64,000 nt of DNA from Micromonospora ferruginea (GTDB taxonomy: Bacteria; Actinomycetota; Actinomycetes; Mycobacteriales; Micromonosporaceae): positions 554,001-618,000 of the forward strand of contig NZ_CP059322.2 of the NCBI RefSeq assembly GCF_013694245.2, in the 5' to 3' direction. Every line of letters starts with the position of its first letter. The stretch's first letter is position 1. The notes beneath the pieces are model-generated. The model searched no databases and had not been told where the DNA came from. It saw only the letters and a list, made by a program, of their open reading frames with translations. This document shows, one piece after another, positions 17,969-26,820 of this stretch. A program made the translations under genes and the position numbers.

Positions 17969-19366
17969 TCACCAGGCGAACAGTTCGTGATGGACGTGCG
18001 CGTCGGGCACCCCGGCCGCGCGGGTCGCGGCGCGGACGGCGTCGACCCAGCCGTCCGGCCCGCAGAGGAAGACGTCGTGCCCGGCCACCCCGGGGGAGAG
18101 CCGGCGCAGCGCCTCGGCGTCGGCGAGCCCCTCGGCGTACGCGGGCAGCCAGGACGGCTGCGCCGCCCGGGGGCCGACCAGGTGGTGCACGATCAACCCG
18201 CGTTCGGCGGCGAGCCGGTCCAGCTCGTCGGCGAAGGCCAGGTCCTCCGGGGTACGCGCGCGGTAGGCGAGCACCGTCCGGCCGGGCGCGTACGGCAGCT
18301 CCCAGAGCAGCGCGAGCAGCGGGGTGATACCGACGCCGCAGGCCAGCATGGTGATCCCGCCGCCGCGCCAGTGCTGCCCGGTGAGCCGCCCGTACGGCCC
18401 CTCGATCAGCACCCGGGTGCCGGGGCGCAGGGCGGCCACCCGGGCGCTGTCGTCGCCCAGGTCCTTGACCGTGATCCGCATCAGGTCCCCGTGCGGCGGC
18501 GCGGACAGCGAGTACGGATGTGCCCGGGACCAGCCGGGGCCGTCCAGGAACCGCCAGAGCAGGAACTGCCCGGCCCGGACCGGCAGCCGGTGCAGGTCCC
18601 GCCCGCGTAGCCAGACCGAGGTGACGCCGGGCGCCTCGGGCACCACCGCGGCCACCTCGATCCGGTGCCGCAGCGAGCGCCAGGCCGGCAGGCCGATCCG
18701 CCAGACCAGCACGCTGGCCAGCGCCAGCAGGTAGACCGTCCACCAGTAGGCGCGGGCGAGCGGCGAGGCGAGGAAGTCGGCGCCGGTCCAGAGCTGGTGC
18801 GGCAGCGCCAGCGCGACGCCCAGGTAGGCGTAGAGGTGCAGCAGGTGCCAGGACTCGTAGCGCAGCCGCCGCCGGGCCGCGCGGACCGAGGTCACCACCA
18901 CCAGCACCAGCAGCGCCAGCGCCGCGGTGGCGAGCAGCATCCCGGGGTACGTGACGACGAGGTCCCAGGTCTCGGCGAGCACGCCCTGCCGGGCGGTGCC
19001 GGCGTAGCCGAGGACGGTCAGCAGCACGTGCGCCAGGAGCAGGTGGAACGAGGTGAAGCCGGCGAGCCGGTGCCAGCGGGCGATCCGGTCCTGACCGAAG
19101 CGGCGCTCCAGCAGCGGCACTCGGGCCATCAGCACCACCTGGATCAGCATCAGGTCGGCGCTGAGCAGGCCGGTGAGCCGGCCGAGCGAGGTGAGCCCGG
19201 TGGCCGCGCCGGCCAGCAGCTCCTGCACCCCCCGGTCGGCGGTCCACAGCGCGGTGACCACCAGCAGGCTGAGCGCCGCGAGGGTGCCGGCGACGTCGGC
19301 CCACCAGGCCGGGGCGGCCGGCAGGGCCGGGCGTACGGCCCGCCGGTCGGCCACGGCGGCGGTCAC
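17969..19366 (-). CDS. Ferric-reductase-like transmembrane oxidoreductase
   Basis: 465 aa from GTG 19366. About six N-terminal helices carry paired histidines (RWHRLAGFTSFHLLLAH and ESWHLLHLYAY, then PHQLW) that would bind haem. The cytosolic part has an FAD motif RAHPYSLSAPP and an NAD(P)-binding motif MLACGVGITPLLALL, with LCGPDGWVDAV near the end. It would pass electrons from NAD(P)H through FAD and haem to the FMN protein outside. It is first gene of the cassette, 20 bp before the FMN-binding gene. Confidence 0.88.
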   Translation of the reverse strand: MTAAVADRRAVRPALPAAPAWWADVAGTLAALSLLVVTALWTADRGVQELLAGAATGLTSLGRLTGLLSADLMLIQVVLMARVPLLERRFGQDRIARWHRLAGFTSFHLLLAHVLLTVLGYAGTARQGVLAETWDLVVTYPGMLLATAALALLVLVVVTSVRAARRRLRYESWHLLHLYAYLGVALALPHQLWTGADFLASPLARAYWWTVYLLALASVLVWRIGLPAWRSLRHRIEVAAVVPEAPGVTSVWLRGRDLHRLPVRAGQFLLWRFLDGPGWSRAHPYSLSAPPHGDLMRITVKDLGDDSARVAALRPGTRVLIEGPYGRLTGQHWRGGGITMLACGVGITPLLALLWELPYAPGRTVLAYRARTPEDLAFADELDRLAAERGLIVHHLVGPRAAQPSWLPAYAEGLADAEALRRLSPGVAGHDVFLCGPDGWVDAVRAATRAAGVPDAHVHHELFAW

Positions 19367-19399
19367 CGGACGGTCTTTTCGGTACGGCAGACGTTCATG
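19364..19399 (-). CDS. Possible 11-aa leader peptide upstream of the ferric-reductase gene
   Basis: Minus-strand ATG 19399 encodes MNVCRTEKTVR and stops at TGA 19366-19364 region, overlapping the reductase GTG as GTGA. The ATG lies in the loop of a perfect 9-bp hairpin, CGGCAGACG/CGTCTGCCG (19385-19415). There is no clear ribosome binding site. Kept as a candidate for translational coupling only. Confidence 0.3.
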
Positions 19400-19415
19400 G
19401 GGTAACCGTCTGCCG
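19385..19415. promoter_or_regulatory. Perfect 9-bp inverted repeat upstream of the flavin cassette
   Basis: CGGCAGACG (19385-19393) and CGTCTGCCG (19407-19415) with a 13-nt loop lie 19 nt before the reductase start. It could be a repressor site or an mRNA hairpin covering the short upstream frame. Confidence 0.45.
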
Positions 19416-19539
19416 GTGAGTTCCGGTTCTCCTTTGCCGAGGCTGTGCCCCGGCTGAGAATCCGTACCACCCGACGGCGGGTCCCCGGCGCGTCACACAT
19501 TGCGTTTTCGTCGGTGGGGAGGTGTACTGTCAGGGTAGT

Positions 19540-19555
19540 TAGAACGAGTGTTCGA
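19540..19555 (+). promoter_or_regulatory. LexA/SOS box
   Basis: TAGAACGAGTGTTCGA matches the actinobacterial and Gram-positive SOS palindrome TCGAACNNNNGTTCGA at 11 of 12 fixed positions. It lies 355 bp before the SAV_6107-like gene, at the head of the imuA-imuB-dnaE2 locus, genes known to be LexA-controlled in mycobacteria. Confidence 0.75.
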
Positions 19556-19610
19556 TTAGATCGCGATCGGTTCCCCGCCGACACGGTCGGGCGCACACCG
19601 TTCACCACGC

Positions 19611-19798
19611 TCCGGAAGCGGTGTTTCGCGGCACCGGCTTCCGGAAGGTGCGGCTCCGCGGGCCGCACCGGGCCTCGGACAGTCGCGAGTCCGAGCCCGT
19701 CAGGCAGGTCGTCGCCCGCCGCCCACGACCCCCGGGCGGCGGGCGACGGACCCGCCGGCACGTCGGCCGGGTGTGGGTGTGGGGAAGCGTCCACACCC
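19611..19798 (+). other. Structured leader with four successive hairpins
   Basis: Four inverted repeats follow each other: TCCGGAAGC/GCTTCCGGA (19611-19645); CTCGGAC/GTCCGAG (about 19673-19694); GTCGCCCGCCGCCC/GGGCGGCGGGCGAC (about 19709-19746, 14-bp stem); GGGTGTGG/CCACACCC (19775-19798). They lie between the SOS box and the SAV_6107-like start. No convincing coding frame is seen in 19416-19910. It may be an attenuating 5' leader or a small RNA. Confidence 0.5.
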
Positions 19799-19910
19799 GG
19801 CCGGCCGCCACCTGAGGTGCGTCTTCCTCCGCACCGACCGCTCCGGGCGACCGGGCGACGGTTCCCCGTCGCGCGACCGCCCGCCCCGGCCACTCGCGGA
19901 GGAGAGACCC

Positions 19911-20462
19911 ATGTCGACCAGTCCGGCCCAGGCGCCCACGGTGCCCGCGCACGTGCTGCCGCACCGCACCCCCGCCCAGTTGCTCGTGGTGGCCCGCGAC
20001 GGGTTGGTCGAAGCCGCCCGCACCCGCCCCGACGGCCTCCGCTACGCCGCCGCCCACCTCGCGGCGCTGCGCGCCGCCGCCGCCGTGCTCGCCGCCCGGG
20101 CCCGCCCCGCACCTACCCGCCGCAACCGGATCACCAGCGTCTGGGTGCTGCTCGCCACCGTCGCCCCCGAGCTGGACGAGTGGGCCGCCCTCTTCGCCGC
20201 CGGCGCCAGCAAGCGGGCCGCCGCCGAGGCCGGCATCCCCCGGGTGGTCACCGCCCGGGAGGCCGACGATCTGCTGCGCGCCGCCGAACAGTTCGTGACC
20301 GTGGTGGAGACCGCGCTCGGCCTGGCGCACCAACCCGCGTTCGACGGCCTGCACCGGCCGCTCCGGCCCGGCGGGTCCGACGCCGCGCCGCGCTCCGGCC
20401 CGGCCGCCGCGCCGCGTCCCGGTTCGACGGCCGCGCCGCGTCCCGGGGCGGCCGCCGCCTGA
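19911..20462 (+). CDS. SAV_6107-like HEPN-domain protein
   Basis: 183 aa from ATG 19911, with GGAGGAG 7 nt upstream. An all-helical core (about residues 20-140: LLVVARDGLVEAA, GLRYAAAHLAALRAAAAVLA, ELDEWAALFAAGASKRAAAE) is followed by a Pro/Ala-rich repeat tail. This actinobacterial family accompanies the imuA/imuB/dnaE2 genes. Its molecular role is unknown; HEPN folds are often nucleic-acid or toxin related, but no RxxxxH catalytic motif stands out. A hairpin follows its stop. Confidence 0.8.
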   Translation: MSTSPAQAPTVPAHVLPHRTPAQLLVVARDGLVEAARTRPDGLRYAAAHLAALRAAAAVLAARARPAPTRRNRITSVWVLLATVAPELDEWAALFAAGASKRAAAEAGIPRVVTAREADDLLRAAEQFVTVVETALGLAHQPAFDGLHRPLRPGGSDAAPRSGPAAAPRPGSTAAPRPGAAAA

Positions 20463-20467
20463 GTCGT

Positions 20468-20509
20468 GGCGCCCGGCCGCCATCGGCGGGACCCGGGTGG
20501 CCGGGCGCC
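20468..20509 (+). terminator. Hairpin after the SAV_6107-like gene
   Basis: GGCGCCCGGCC (20468-20478) pairs with GGCCGGGCGCC (20499-20509), an 11-bp stem with a 20-nt loop. It may end or slow transcription before imuA. A second hairpin, CCACGGG/CCCGTGG, follows at about 20541-20560. Confidence 0.5.
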
Positions 20510-20585
20510 GCTCCACCGCACCACACGATCCACAGCACCATCCACGGGCCGGGCCCGTGGCGAAACACGACGGGGGGTTGGTCCG

Positions 20586-21350
20586 ATGGCGGGCCGCATG
20601 GTGGTCGGTTCCGCCGCCCTGGCCGATCTGGTGCGCCCGGCGAGCGCGCCCGACCCGGCCGGTGGCCATCGGATGCTCCCCGTGCGGGCCGAGCTGACCG
20701 GGCTGCTGCCCCACCGGGGGTTGCGGCGGGGCAGCACCGTCGCGGTCGGTCTCGGCCAGCCCCGGCACAGCGGCGCCACCTCGCTGATCCTGGCGCTGCT
20801 CGCCGAGGCGTCCCGGGCCGGCTCGTGGTGCGCCGTGGTCGGCGTGCCCACCTTCGGGGCCGGCGCGGCGGCCGAGGCCGGGATCGCCCTGGACCGGCTC
20901 GCCCTGGTGCCCGACCCCGGGCCGGAGTGGCCCACCGTGGTGGCCGCGCTCATCGACGGGGTCGACGTGGTGGTCACCGCCGTGCCGGCCTCGGTCGCCG
21001 CCTCGGTCTCCGCCCGGCTGGCCGCCCGCGCCCGGCAGCGCGGCAGCGTGCTGGTCCCGTACGGCCGGTGGGACGGCGCGGACGTGACGCTCCAGGTGGT
21101 CCGGGGTGTCTGGCAAGGGCTCGGGCCGGGCCGTGGGCGGCTGCGCCGCCGCGAGGTGACCGTCTCGGCCCGTGGCCGGGGCGCCGCCGCCCGGCCCAAG
21201 GAGATCAAGTTGTGGCTGCCCGGCGACGAGCTGACCCGGGTGATCCCCCGCTCCGCCGGCTCCGGCGTCCCTGCCGCCGCCCCGACCCGCCGGCTGCGCG
21301 TGGTGACCCCGGTCGCCCGTCCGCTCACCGTGGCCGGGACGGGCCGGTGA
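20586..21350 (+). CDS. imuA: ImuA-like RecA-fold accessory protein of the DnaE2 mutasome
   Basis: 254 aa from ATG 20586. The N-terminus LLPHRGLRRGSTVAVGLGQP then SGATSLILALLAEAS resembles a RecA-type P-loop region, but a strict GxxxxGKT is not present. The C-terminus EIKLWLPGDELTRVIPR is basic. In mycobacteria ImuA' and ImuB are needed for DnaE2-dependent mutagenesis and interact with the polymerase. It overlaps imuB by 4 bp (GTGA). Confidence 0.82.
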   Translation: MAGRMVVGSAALADLVRPASAPDPAGGHRMLPVRAELTGLLPHRGLRRGSTVAVGLGQPRHSGATSLILALLAEASRAGSWCAVVGVPTFGAGAAAEAGIALDRLALVPDPGPEWPTVVAALIDGVDVVVTAVPASVAASVSARLAARARQRGSVLVPYGRWDGADVTLQVVRGVWQGLGPGRGRLRRREVTVSARGRGAAARPKEIKLWLPGDELTRVIPRSAGSGVPAAAPTRRLRVVTPVARPLTVAGTGR

Positions 21351-23286
21351 GCGGCGTCCCGCCCCGGGCGCTGCTGCTCTGGTGCCCGGACTGGCCCGTC
21401 CTCGCCGCCGAGATCGTCGACGGGGTGCCCGCCACCGACCCGGTCGTGGTGCTGCACGCCAACCGGGTGGTCGCCTGCTCCGAGCGGGCCCGGGCCGAGG
21501 GGATCCGGCGCGGGCTGCGCCGGCGGGAGGCGCAGGGCCGCTGCCCCGGGCTCACCGTCGTCGACCACGACCCCGGTCGGGACGCGCGGGCGTTCGAGCC
21601 GGTGGTGGCCGCCGTCGAGGAGGTGGTCGCCGGCGTCGAGGTGATCCGGCCCGGCGCGTGCGCGACCGCCGCCCGGGGGCCGAGCCGCTACCTCGGCGGC
21701 GAGGAGGCGGCGGCCGAGCGCATCGTCGAGCACGTCGCCCAGAGCTGCGCGGTGGAGAGCCAGGTCGGCGTCGCCGACGGGGTCTTCGCGGCCGGGCTGG
21801 CCGCCCGGGAGGGGCGGATCGTGCCGCCGGGCGGCACCACGGAGTTCCTGGCCGGCCGGCCGGTCGAGGCGCTCGGCCGGCCGGCCCTGGCCGACCTGCT
21901 TCGCCGGCTCGGGATCCGCACCCTCGGCGACTTCGCCGCGCTGCCCGCCGGGGACGTGCTGGCCCGGTTCGGGTTCGACGGGGCGCTGGCGCACCGGCTC
22001 GCCGCCGGGCGCGACGACCGTCCGCTCGCGGTCCGGCAGCCGCCCGCCGACCTGACCGTCACCGCCGAGCACGACGAGCCGATCGACCGGGTCGACGCCG
22101 CCGCGTTCGCCGCCCGGACGCTGGCCGAGCGCCTGCACGAGCGGCTCGCCGCGTACGGGCTGGCCTGCACCCGGCTCGGCATCGAGGCGGTCACCGCGCA
22201 CGGCCAGGAGCTGCACCGGGTGTGGCGGCACGACGGCCTGCTCACCGCCGCGGCCATCGCCGACCGGGTCCGCTGGCAGCTCGACGGCTGGCTCTCCGGC
22301 AGCAACGGCCGGGGCGGCGCCCGCCCGACCCGGCCGACCGCCGGCATCGTCCGGCTGCGGCTGGTGCCGGACGGGGTGCTCGCCCAGGCCGGCCTGCAAC
22401 CCGGGCTGTGGGGGGAGACCGGCGCGGAGCGGGACCGGGCGCACCGGGCGCTGAGTCGGGTCCAGGGCATCCTCGGGCCCGAGGCGGTGGTCACCGCCGT
22501 GCTCGGCGGCGGGCGTTCCCCGGCCGACCAGGTGCGCCTGGTCCCGTGGGGGACGAGCGGGTGCCCACCCGCCCCGGCCCGCCGCCGCTGCCGGCCCTCC
22601 TGCGGCCGGGCGCCACCCCGCCGGCTCTGGCGCCGGCACCCGTGCCGTCGACTTCGGCCGGTGTTCCGGCCGTGCCGTCGACTCCGGCCGGTGTTCCGGC
22701 CGGGCGGTCGACTCCGGCCGGGCGGTCGACTCCGGCCGGGCGGTCGACTCCGGCCGGGCGGTCGACTCCGGCCGGGCGGTCGACTCCGGCCGGGCGGTCG
22801 ACTCCGGCCGTGCCGTCGACTCCGGCCGGGCGGTCGACGTCGGCCGGTGTTCCGGTCGGGCGGTCCGGCGCGGCTGCGGCGTCGACCGCGTCCGTCGGTC
22901 CGGGCGGGGTGGCGAGGCGGGCCGGTGGTCGGGCCGGCCGGGGCGGGGCGGTGGCCGAGCCGCCGTGGCCGGGGCGGATCCCGCCGCCGTCACCGGCCGT
23001 GGTGCTGCCCACCCCGCTGTCGGCCGAGGTGCGTGACGCGGCGGGGGAGCCGGTCGTGGTGAGCGCCCGGCTGGCGGTCAGCGCGGCGCCGGCCCGGTTG
23101 ACCGTGGGCGCCGGCCGGCCGGCCGAGATCTCCGGCTGGGCCGGGCCGTGGCCGGTGGACGAACGCTGGTGGGCACCGGCCGAGGCGCGTCGCCGGGCCC
23201 GGTTCCAGGTCTGCCTGGCCGACGGCACCGCGCTGCTGCTCGCGGTCGAGGGCGGGCAGTGGCTGGTGGAGGCCATCTATGACTGA
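21347..23286 (+). CDS. imuB: ImuB, inactive Y-family polymerase-like protein (apparent frameshift)
   Basis: ImuB is a catalytically dead Y-family relative that bridges DnaE2 to the beta clamp. Starting at GTG 21347, the N-terminal 400 residues (RALLLWCPDWPVLAAEI ... VRLVPWG) are in one frame. The conserved continuation DERVPTRPGPPP and the C-terminal domain (PPWPGRIPPPSPAVV to VEAIYD) are in another frame. The break is in a run of five G at 22548-22552, where six would restore the frame to 646 aa. Without correction the first frame ends at 23062 with a wrong tail. The acidic catalytic residues of active Y polymerases are not seen. An 18-bp tandem repeat forms the linker. Confidence 0.85.
22640..22865 (+). 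repeat. 18-bp tandem repeat in the imuB linker
   Basis: About a dozen units of CGGTCGACTCCGGCCGGG and variants (some with GTTCCGGCC insertions) encode GRSTPA/VPSTPAG hexapeptides in the downstream frame. Identity between central units is perfect over 22710-22800, implying recent expansion. Confidence 0.9.
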
Positions 23287-23362
23287 GCGGCGGTGCCCGG
23301 TCGGTCGAGTCGGCACTCTTCCCACCCTCCGGGTTGCGCGTTCCACCTGCCAGGAAGCAGAA

Positions 23363-23412
23363 AGATCTTGGTACGAAAGTGCCCCTCCGGGGGCCATTTC
23401 GTACCAAGATCT
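23363..23412. repeat. Palindrome, GATCTTGGTACGAA family, copy 1
   Basis: AGATCTTGGTACGAA (23363-23377) and TTCGTACCAAGATCT (23398-23412) form a perfect 15-bp stem around AGTGCCCCTCCGGGGGCCA-like loop sequence. It is located in the imuB-dnaE2 gap. A second copy is at 31150-31197. Confidence 0.9.
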
Positions 23413-23430
23413 CGGCCGGGGGAGCGCCAG

Positions 23431-26400
23431 GTGAGCTTCCACAACCCGAAGATGCCCTGGTCGAAGCTGGAGCAGGTGCTCTCCGGGCGGGCGAAGGGCG
23501 AGCGCGGCGGGGGTGAGCGGCACCTGCACGTGGTGGACCCGCTCGCGGTCGACGCCGACGGCGGCGACTCCCCGGCCTGGAGCCGCAAGCGCCAGGAATA
23601 CCACCCGCCCGAGCTGGAGCGCCCGGACGGCACGGTGCCCTACGCGGAGCTGCACGCGCACTCCAACTTCAGCTTCCTCGACGGGGCCAGCCACCCGGAG
23701 GAGCTGGCCGAGGAGGCCGCCCGGCTGGGGCTCACCGCGCTCGCCGTCACCGACCACGACGGCTTCTACGGCGTGGTGCGCTTCGCCGAGGCGGCCCGTG
23801 CGCTGCGGCTGCCGACGATCTTCGGGGCGGAGCTGTCCCTCGGGCTGCCCGGCCCGCAGAACGGCGAGCCCGACCCGCTCGGCCGGCACCTGCTGGTGCT
23901 CGCGCACGGCCACGAGGGGTACGCCCGCCTCGCCGCCACCGTCTCCCGGGCCCAGCTACGCGGCGGGGAGAAGGGCCGACCGGTCTACGGGGAGCTGGAG
24001 CAGATCGCCGACGAGCTGCGCGACCACGTGCTGGTGCTCACCGGCTGCCGCAAGGGGCACGTGCCCGCCACGCTGCTCACCGAGGGGGTCGACGCGGCGG
24101 CCCGGGAGCTGGACCGGCTCACCGCGCTGTTCGGCGCGGAGACGGTGGCGGTGGAGCTGACCGACCACGGCCATCCGGTCGACGCCGACCGCAACGACGC
24201 GCTCGCCGAGCTGGCCGCCGCGGCCGGGCTGCCCACGGTGGCCACGAACAACGTGCACTACGCCACCCCGGGGCGGCGTCGGCTGGCCACCACGTTGGCC
24301 GCGGTCCGGGCCCGGCGCAGCCTCGACGAGATCGACGGGTGGCTGCCCGCCGCGGCCACCGCCCACCTGCGCAGCGGCGCGGAGATGGCGGCGCGGTTCG
24401 CCGCGTACCCGGGCGCGGTGGCGCGGGCCGCCGAGTTCGGCGCGGAGCTGGCGTTCGACCTGCACCTGGTCGCGCCGCAACTGCCGGCGTACCCGGTGCC
24501 GGCCGGGCACACCGAGATGAGCTGGCTGCGCTGGCTGACCATGGACGGCGCCCGGGAGCGCTACGGCCCGCCCGAGGCGCACCCGGAGGCGTACGCGCAG
24601 TTGGCGCACGAGCTGCGGATGATCGAGGAGCTGGGCTTCCCCGGCTACTTCCTGGTGGTCTACGACATCGTCGCGTTCTGCCGCGCGCAGGACATCTACT
24701 GCCAGGGCCGGGGGTCGGCGGCCAACTCGGCGGTCTGCTACGCGCTACGCATCACCAACGTGGACGCGGTGCGGCACCGGCTGCTGTTCGAGCGTTTCCT
24801 CGCCCCGGAACGGGACGGCCCGCCCGACATCGACGTGGACATCGAGTCCGACCGCCGGGAGGAGGTGATCCAGCACGTCTACGCCCGCTACGGCCGGGAG
24901 CACACCGCCCAGGTCGCCAACGTCATCTCCTACCGGCCGCGCTCGGCGGTGCGGGACGTGGCCAAGGCGTTCGGCTTCTCGCCCGGCCAGCAGGACGCCT
25001 GGAGCAAGCAGATCGACAGGTGGGGCTCGGTCGCCGCGGTCGACGTGGCGGACATCCCCGAGCAGGTGGTCGCGTACGCCAACGAGTTGCAGACCTTCCC
25101 CCGGCACCTGGGCATCCACTCCGGCGGCATGGTGATCTGCGACCGGCCGGTGATCGAGGTGTGCCCGGTGGAGTGGGGCCGGATGCCGGGGCGCAGCGTG
25201 CTCCAGTGGGACAAGGACGACTGCGCCGCCGTCGGCCTGGTCAAGTTCGACCTGCTCGGCCTCGGCATGCTGTCCGCGTTGCACTACGGCTACGACATGA
25301 TCGGGATGAGCCTGGATCTGGGCGGGATGGCGCTGGACGACCCCGAGGTCTACGACATGCTCTGCCGGGCCGACTCGGTCGGGGTGTTCCAGGTGGAGAG
25401 CCGGGCCCAGATGGCCACCCTGCCCCGGCTCAAGCCGCGCGAGTTCTACGACCTGGTGGTGGAGGTGGCGCTGATCCGTCCCGGCCCGATCCAGGGCGGC
25501 TCGGTGCACCCCTACATCCGGCGCAAGAACGGCCAGGAACCGGTGACGTACGCGCACCCGCTGATGCGCAACGCGCTGGAGAAGACGCTCGGCGTGCCGC
25601 TGTTCCAGGAGCAGCTCATGCAGCTCGCCATCGACCTGGCCGGGTTCGACGCGGCCGGCGCCGACCAGTTGCGCCGGGCGATGGGCGCGAAACGGTCGGT
25701 GGAGCGGATGGCGCGGATCGCCGACCGGCTCTACGCCGGGATGGCCGAGCGGGGCATCACCGGCGAGCTGGCCGACGACGTCTACCGCAAGCTGACCGCG
25801 TTCGCCAGCTACGGCTTCCCGGAGAGCCACGCGATGAGCTTCGCCTACCTGGTCTACGCCAGCTCGTGGCTCAAGCGCTACCACCCGGGCCCGTTCCTGG
25901 CCGCGCTGCTCAACGCCCAGCCGATGGGCTTCTACTCGCCGCAGACGCTTGCCGACGACGCCCGCCGGCACGGGGTGGAGGTCCGCCGGCCGGACGTCAA
26001 CGCCAGCGGCGCCAAGGCGGTGCTGGAGTCCACGCCGCAGACCCGGTGGGGCAGCGTGCCGGGCGAGCCGCCGCACGCCTGGGGGCTGAACGGTCCGGTG
26101 GTCCGGCTGGGGCTGGGCAGCGTCCGTACCCTCGGCGACGAGGTGGCCGAGCGGATCGAGGCGGAGCGGGCGGCGCACGGGCCGTACCGGGACATGCCGG
26201 ACCTGGCCCGGCGGGCCGGTCTCACCGCCGCGCACCTGGAGGCGCTGGCCACCGCGGACGCCTTCGCCTGCTTCGGGTTGACCCGGCGGCAGGCCCTCTG
26301 GGCCGCCGGCGCGGCGGCCCAGGACCGGCCCGGCCGGCTGCCCGGCACGGTGACCGGCGTGGACCCGCCCACCCTGCCCGGCATGGCGGACGTGGACCGG

Positions 26401-26796
26401 CTGGTCGCCGACGTCTGGGCCACCGGCCTGTCCCCGGAGAGCCACCCGGCCCGGTTCATCCGGGACCGGCTCGACGCGCTGGGCGCGGTGCCGATCGCCC
26501 GGCTCGGCCGGGTGGAGCCCGGGCAGCGGATCCGGGTCGGCGGGATCGTCACCCACCGGCAGCGCCCGGCGACCGCCGGCGGGGTCACGTTCCTCAACCT
26601 GGAGGACGAGACCGGCATGCTGAATGTCACTTGCTCCCCGGGGCTGTGGCAGCGCTACCGTCGAATCGCCCGCACCAGCGGCGCGCTGGTGGTGCGGGGC
26701 CGGTTGCAGCGGCACGAGGGCGTCACGAACCTCACCGCGGACCGGCTGGACGCGATCGAGCCGCCCGTCACGCCGGCGTCCCGGGATTTCCGTTGA
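23431..26796 (+). CDS. dnaE2: Error-prone DNA polymerase DnaE2
   Basis: C-family polymerase of damage tolerance, 1121 aa from GTG 23431 (VSFHNPKMPWSKLEQVL), with GGGGGAG upstream. PHP domain at ELHAHSNFSFLDGASHPEEL (about 75); palm carboxylates in PPDIDVDIESDRREEV; fingers FQEQLMQLAIDLAGFD; OB fold with RIRVGGIVTHRQRP near the C-terminus. It lacks the long C-terminal tail of replicative DnaE1. The palindrome upstream separates it from imuB by 144 bp; no SOS box was seen in that gap, so it may depend on upstream transcription. Confidence 0.93.
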   Translation: MSFHNPKMPWSKLEQVLSGRAKGERGGGERHLHVVDPLAVDADGGDSPAWSRKRQEYHPPELERPDGTVPYAELHAHSNFSFLDGASHPEELAEEAARLGLTALAVTDHDGFYGVVRFAEAARALRLPTIFGAELSLGLPGPQNGEPDPLGRHLLVLAHGHEGYARLAATVSRAQLRGGEKGRPVYGELEQIADELRDHVLVLTGCRKGHVPATLLTEGVDAAARELDRLTALFGAETVAVELTDHGHPVDADRNDALAELAAAAGLPTVATNNVHYATPGRRRLATTLAAVRARRSLDEIDGWLPAAATAHLRSGAEMAARFAAYPGAVARAAEFGAELAFDLHLVAPQLPAYPVPAGHTEMSWLRWLTMDGARERYGPPEAHPEAYAQLAHELRMIEELGFPGYFLVVYDIVAFCRAQDIYCQGRGSAANSAVCYALRITNVDAVRHRLLFERFLAPERDGPPDIDVDIESDRREEVIQHVYARYGREHTAQVANVISYRPRSAVRDVAKAFGFSPGQQDAWSKQIDRWGSVAAVDVADIPEQVVAYANELQTFPRHLGIHSGGMVICDRPVIEVCPVEWGRMPGRSVLQWDKDDCAAVGLVKFDLLGLGMLSALHYGYDMIGMSLDLGGMALDDPEVYDMLCRADSVGVFQVESRAQMATLPRLKPREFYDLVVEVALIRPGPIQGGSVHPYIRRKNGQEPVTYAHPLMRNALEKTLGVPLFQEQLMQLAIDLAGFDAAGADQLRRAMGAKRSVERMARIADRLYAGMAERGITGELADDVYRKLTAFASYGFPESHAMSFAYLVYASSWLKRYHPGPFLAALLNAQPMGFYSPQTLADDARRHGVEVRRPDVNASGAKAVLESTPQTRWGSVPGEPPHAWGLNGPVVRLGLGSVRTLGDEVAERIEAERAAHGPYRDMPDLARRAGLTAAHLEALATADAFACFGLTRRQALWAAGAAAQDRPGRLPGTVTGVDPPTLPGMADVDRLVADVWATGLSPESHPARFIRDRLDALGAVPIARLGRVEPGQRIRVGGIVTHRQRPATAGGVTFLNLEDETGMLNVTCSPGLWQRYRRIARTSGALVVRGRLQRHEGVTNLTADRLDAIEPPVTPASRDFR

Positions 26797-26820
26797 TGGT
26801 AGTGATCCACATTACGGTTT

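Noticed and set aside
19424..19465. GGCTGAGAAT with flanking pairing, reminiscent of a TPP riboswitch
   Set aside because: The rest of the TPP core (the GAACCTGATC region and second arm) is absent, and the adjacent genes are not thiamine genes.
22640..22865. CRISPR-like array
   Set aside because: Units are contiguous 18-bp tandem repeats without spacers and encode a protein linker.
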